From an uncultured Eubacteriaceae bacterium (GTDB lineage Bacteria; Bacillota; Clostridia; Eubacteriales; Anaerofustaceae): 5,519 nucleotides of DNA. The notes below the pieces were generated by a model that saw nothing but the letters and a program-made list of their open reading frames with translations, was not told the DNA's origin and did no database searches. Positions 5,237-5,519 of this stretch are shown in pieces. Position numbers and translations under genes: made by a program. The DNA lies in assembly GCA_947058225.1 (NCBI GenBank), contig CAMSGF010000068.1:1-5519 (forward strand), in the 5' to 3' direction. Position 1 is the first letter of the stretch; the number at the start of each line of letters is the position of its first letter.

Positions 5237-5273
5237 ATAAAAGCACCTCCCTTTTGGGAGGTGCTTTTATTTA
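5234..5273 (+). terminator. Strong terminator overlapping the aspartokinase stop codon
   Basis: A perfect 18-bp stem pairs 5234-5251 with 5256-5273 around a TTTT loop. The core is GCACCTCCC/GGGAGGTGC flanked by A-rich and T-rich arms. The TAA stop codon forms the base of the stem. The symmetric flanks allow termination in either direction, which would suit a convergent gene to the right. Confidence 0.9.
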
Positions 5274-5440
5274 ACTACATATATTTACATATAAAAGTTA
5301 TTTTAATATAAATTCTTTTCATCATTAGAAAAACACGCTTTTCATATCACTTTTCTACTATTATTTTATATTACTTAAAATCTATTATTTGCTACAATTT
5401 ATAGTTTATAATTTATATTTTTATAATATTATTCTTTATT
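5274..5440. other. AT-rich spacer with nothing recognisable
   Basis: This stretch is extremely AT-rich. Only a weak GAAAA/TTTTC mini-hairpin around 5327-5342 was noticed. No ORF, promoter pair with good spacing, or RNA gene could be supported. Confidence 0.5.
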
Positions 5441-5518
5441 TTAAAAAAGTTTTTTATTGAATAAATCTAACAAATCTTCATAATTTATTAGATATGGTAT
5501 GCGGTTATGGTTGTAGAA
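5441..5518 (-). CDS. Possible C-terminal tail of an unidentified gene entering from the right edge
   Basis: On the minus strand one frame is open from the right edge to TAA at 5443-5441 and reads 'FYNHNRIPYLINYEDLLDLF' plus five residues. The other two minus frames close quickly. The edge sequence is less AT-rich than the spacer, as expected at a gene boundary. The 'YNxxRI' pattern faintly recalls tails of IS3-type transposases, but without the usual 'LSPxEYR' ending, so no function is assigned. With about 25 codons, chance is a real alternative. Confidence 0.25.
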   Translation of the reverse strand, partial: FYNHNRIPYLINYEDLLDLFNKKLF

Positions 5519-5519
5519 A

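Noticed and set aside
5274..5440. Small RNA or attachment site in the right spacer
   Set aside because: Only weak AT-rich self-complementarity was found, with no terminator or promoter pairing to support a transcript.
5493..5519. Plus-strand ATG at 5493 as the start of a gene running off the right edge
   Set aside because: It has no ribosome binding site and only nine visible codons, so it cannot be distinguished from chance.

Overview
The window comes from an AT-rich, low-GC Gram-positive anaerobe of the Clostridia type. The evidence is the very AT-rich intergenic DNA, strong AAGGAGG-type ribosome binding sites, U-tract hairpin terminators, a BspA-like leucine-rich-repeat surface protein, and a YlmC/YmxH-family gene directly upstream of a DapG-like aspartokinase. 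The species cannot be read from the sequence.

Layout, left to right. (1) Positions 1-1299 (+) hold the 3' part of a gene for an extracellular mosaic protein: eight 23-residue LRR_5 repeats, a bacterial Ig-like domain and a lysine-rich FN3-like domain. A terminator follows at 1298-1322. (2) Positions 1323-1823 are a gene-free spacer between convergent genes. It contains the most unusual object here: a GC-rich 13-bp stem (1497-1509 with 1614-1626) enclosing three perfect hairpins of 26, 9 and 8 bp. Together they form a four-way-junction fold of about 130 nt. (3) A minus-strand ribosomal operon, rpsB (3608-2796) then tsf (2777-1869), is closed by a terminator at 1824-1851. Its promoter and a structured leader of about 80 nt lie at 3609-3726. 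(4) Divergently, a plus-strand two-gene operon encodes a YlmC/YmxH PRC-barrel protein (3803-4042) and aspartokinase (4046-5236). It ends in a very strong hairpin whose stem includes the stop codon. (5) Positions 5274-5519 are AT-rich. A minus-strand reading frame open to the right edge may be the tail of another gene.

How the genes relate. rpsB and tsf supply ribosomal protein S2 and elongation factor Ts, a classic co-transcribed pair. The aspartokinase commits aspartate to diaminopimelate, lysine, threonine and methionine synthesis, and through DAP to the cell wall. Its pairing with a YmxH-like protein recalls the Bacillus subtilis ymxH-spoVF-asd-dapG region, with the intervening genes absent here. 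The two operons fire back to back from a promoter region of about 65 bp. The best candidate for something undescribed is the multi-hairpin element at 1492-1637; the structured rpsB leader is second.
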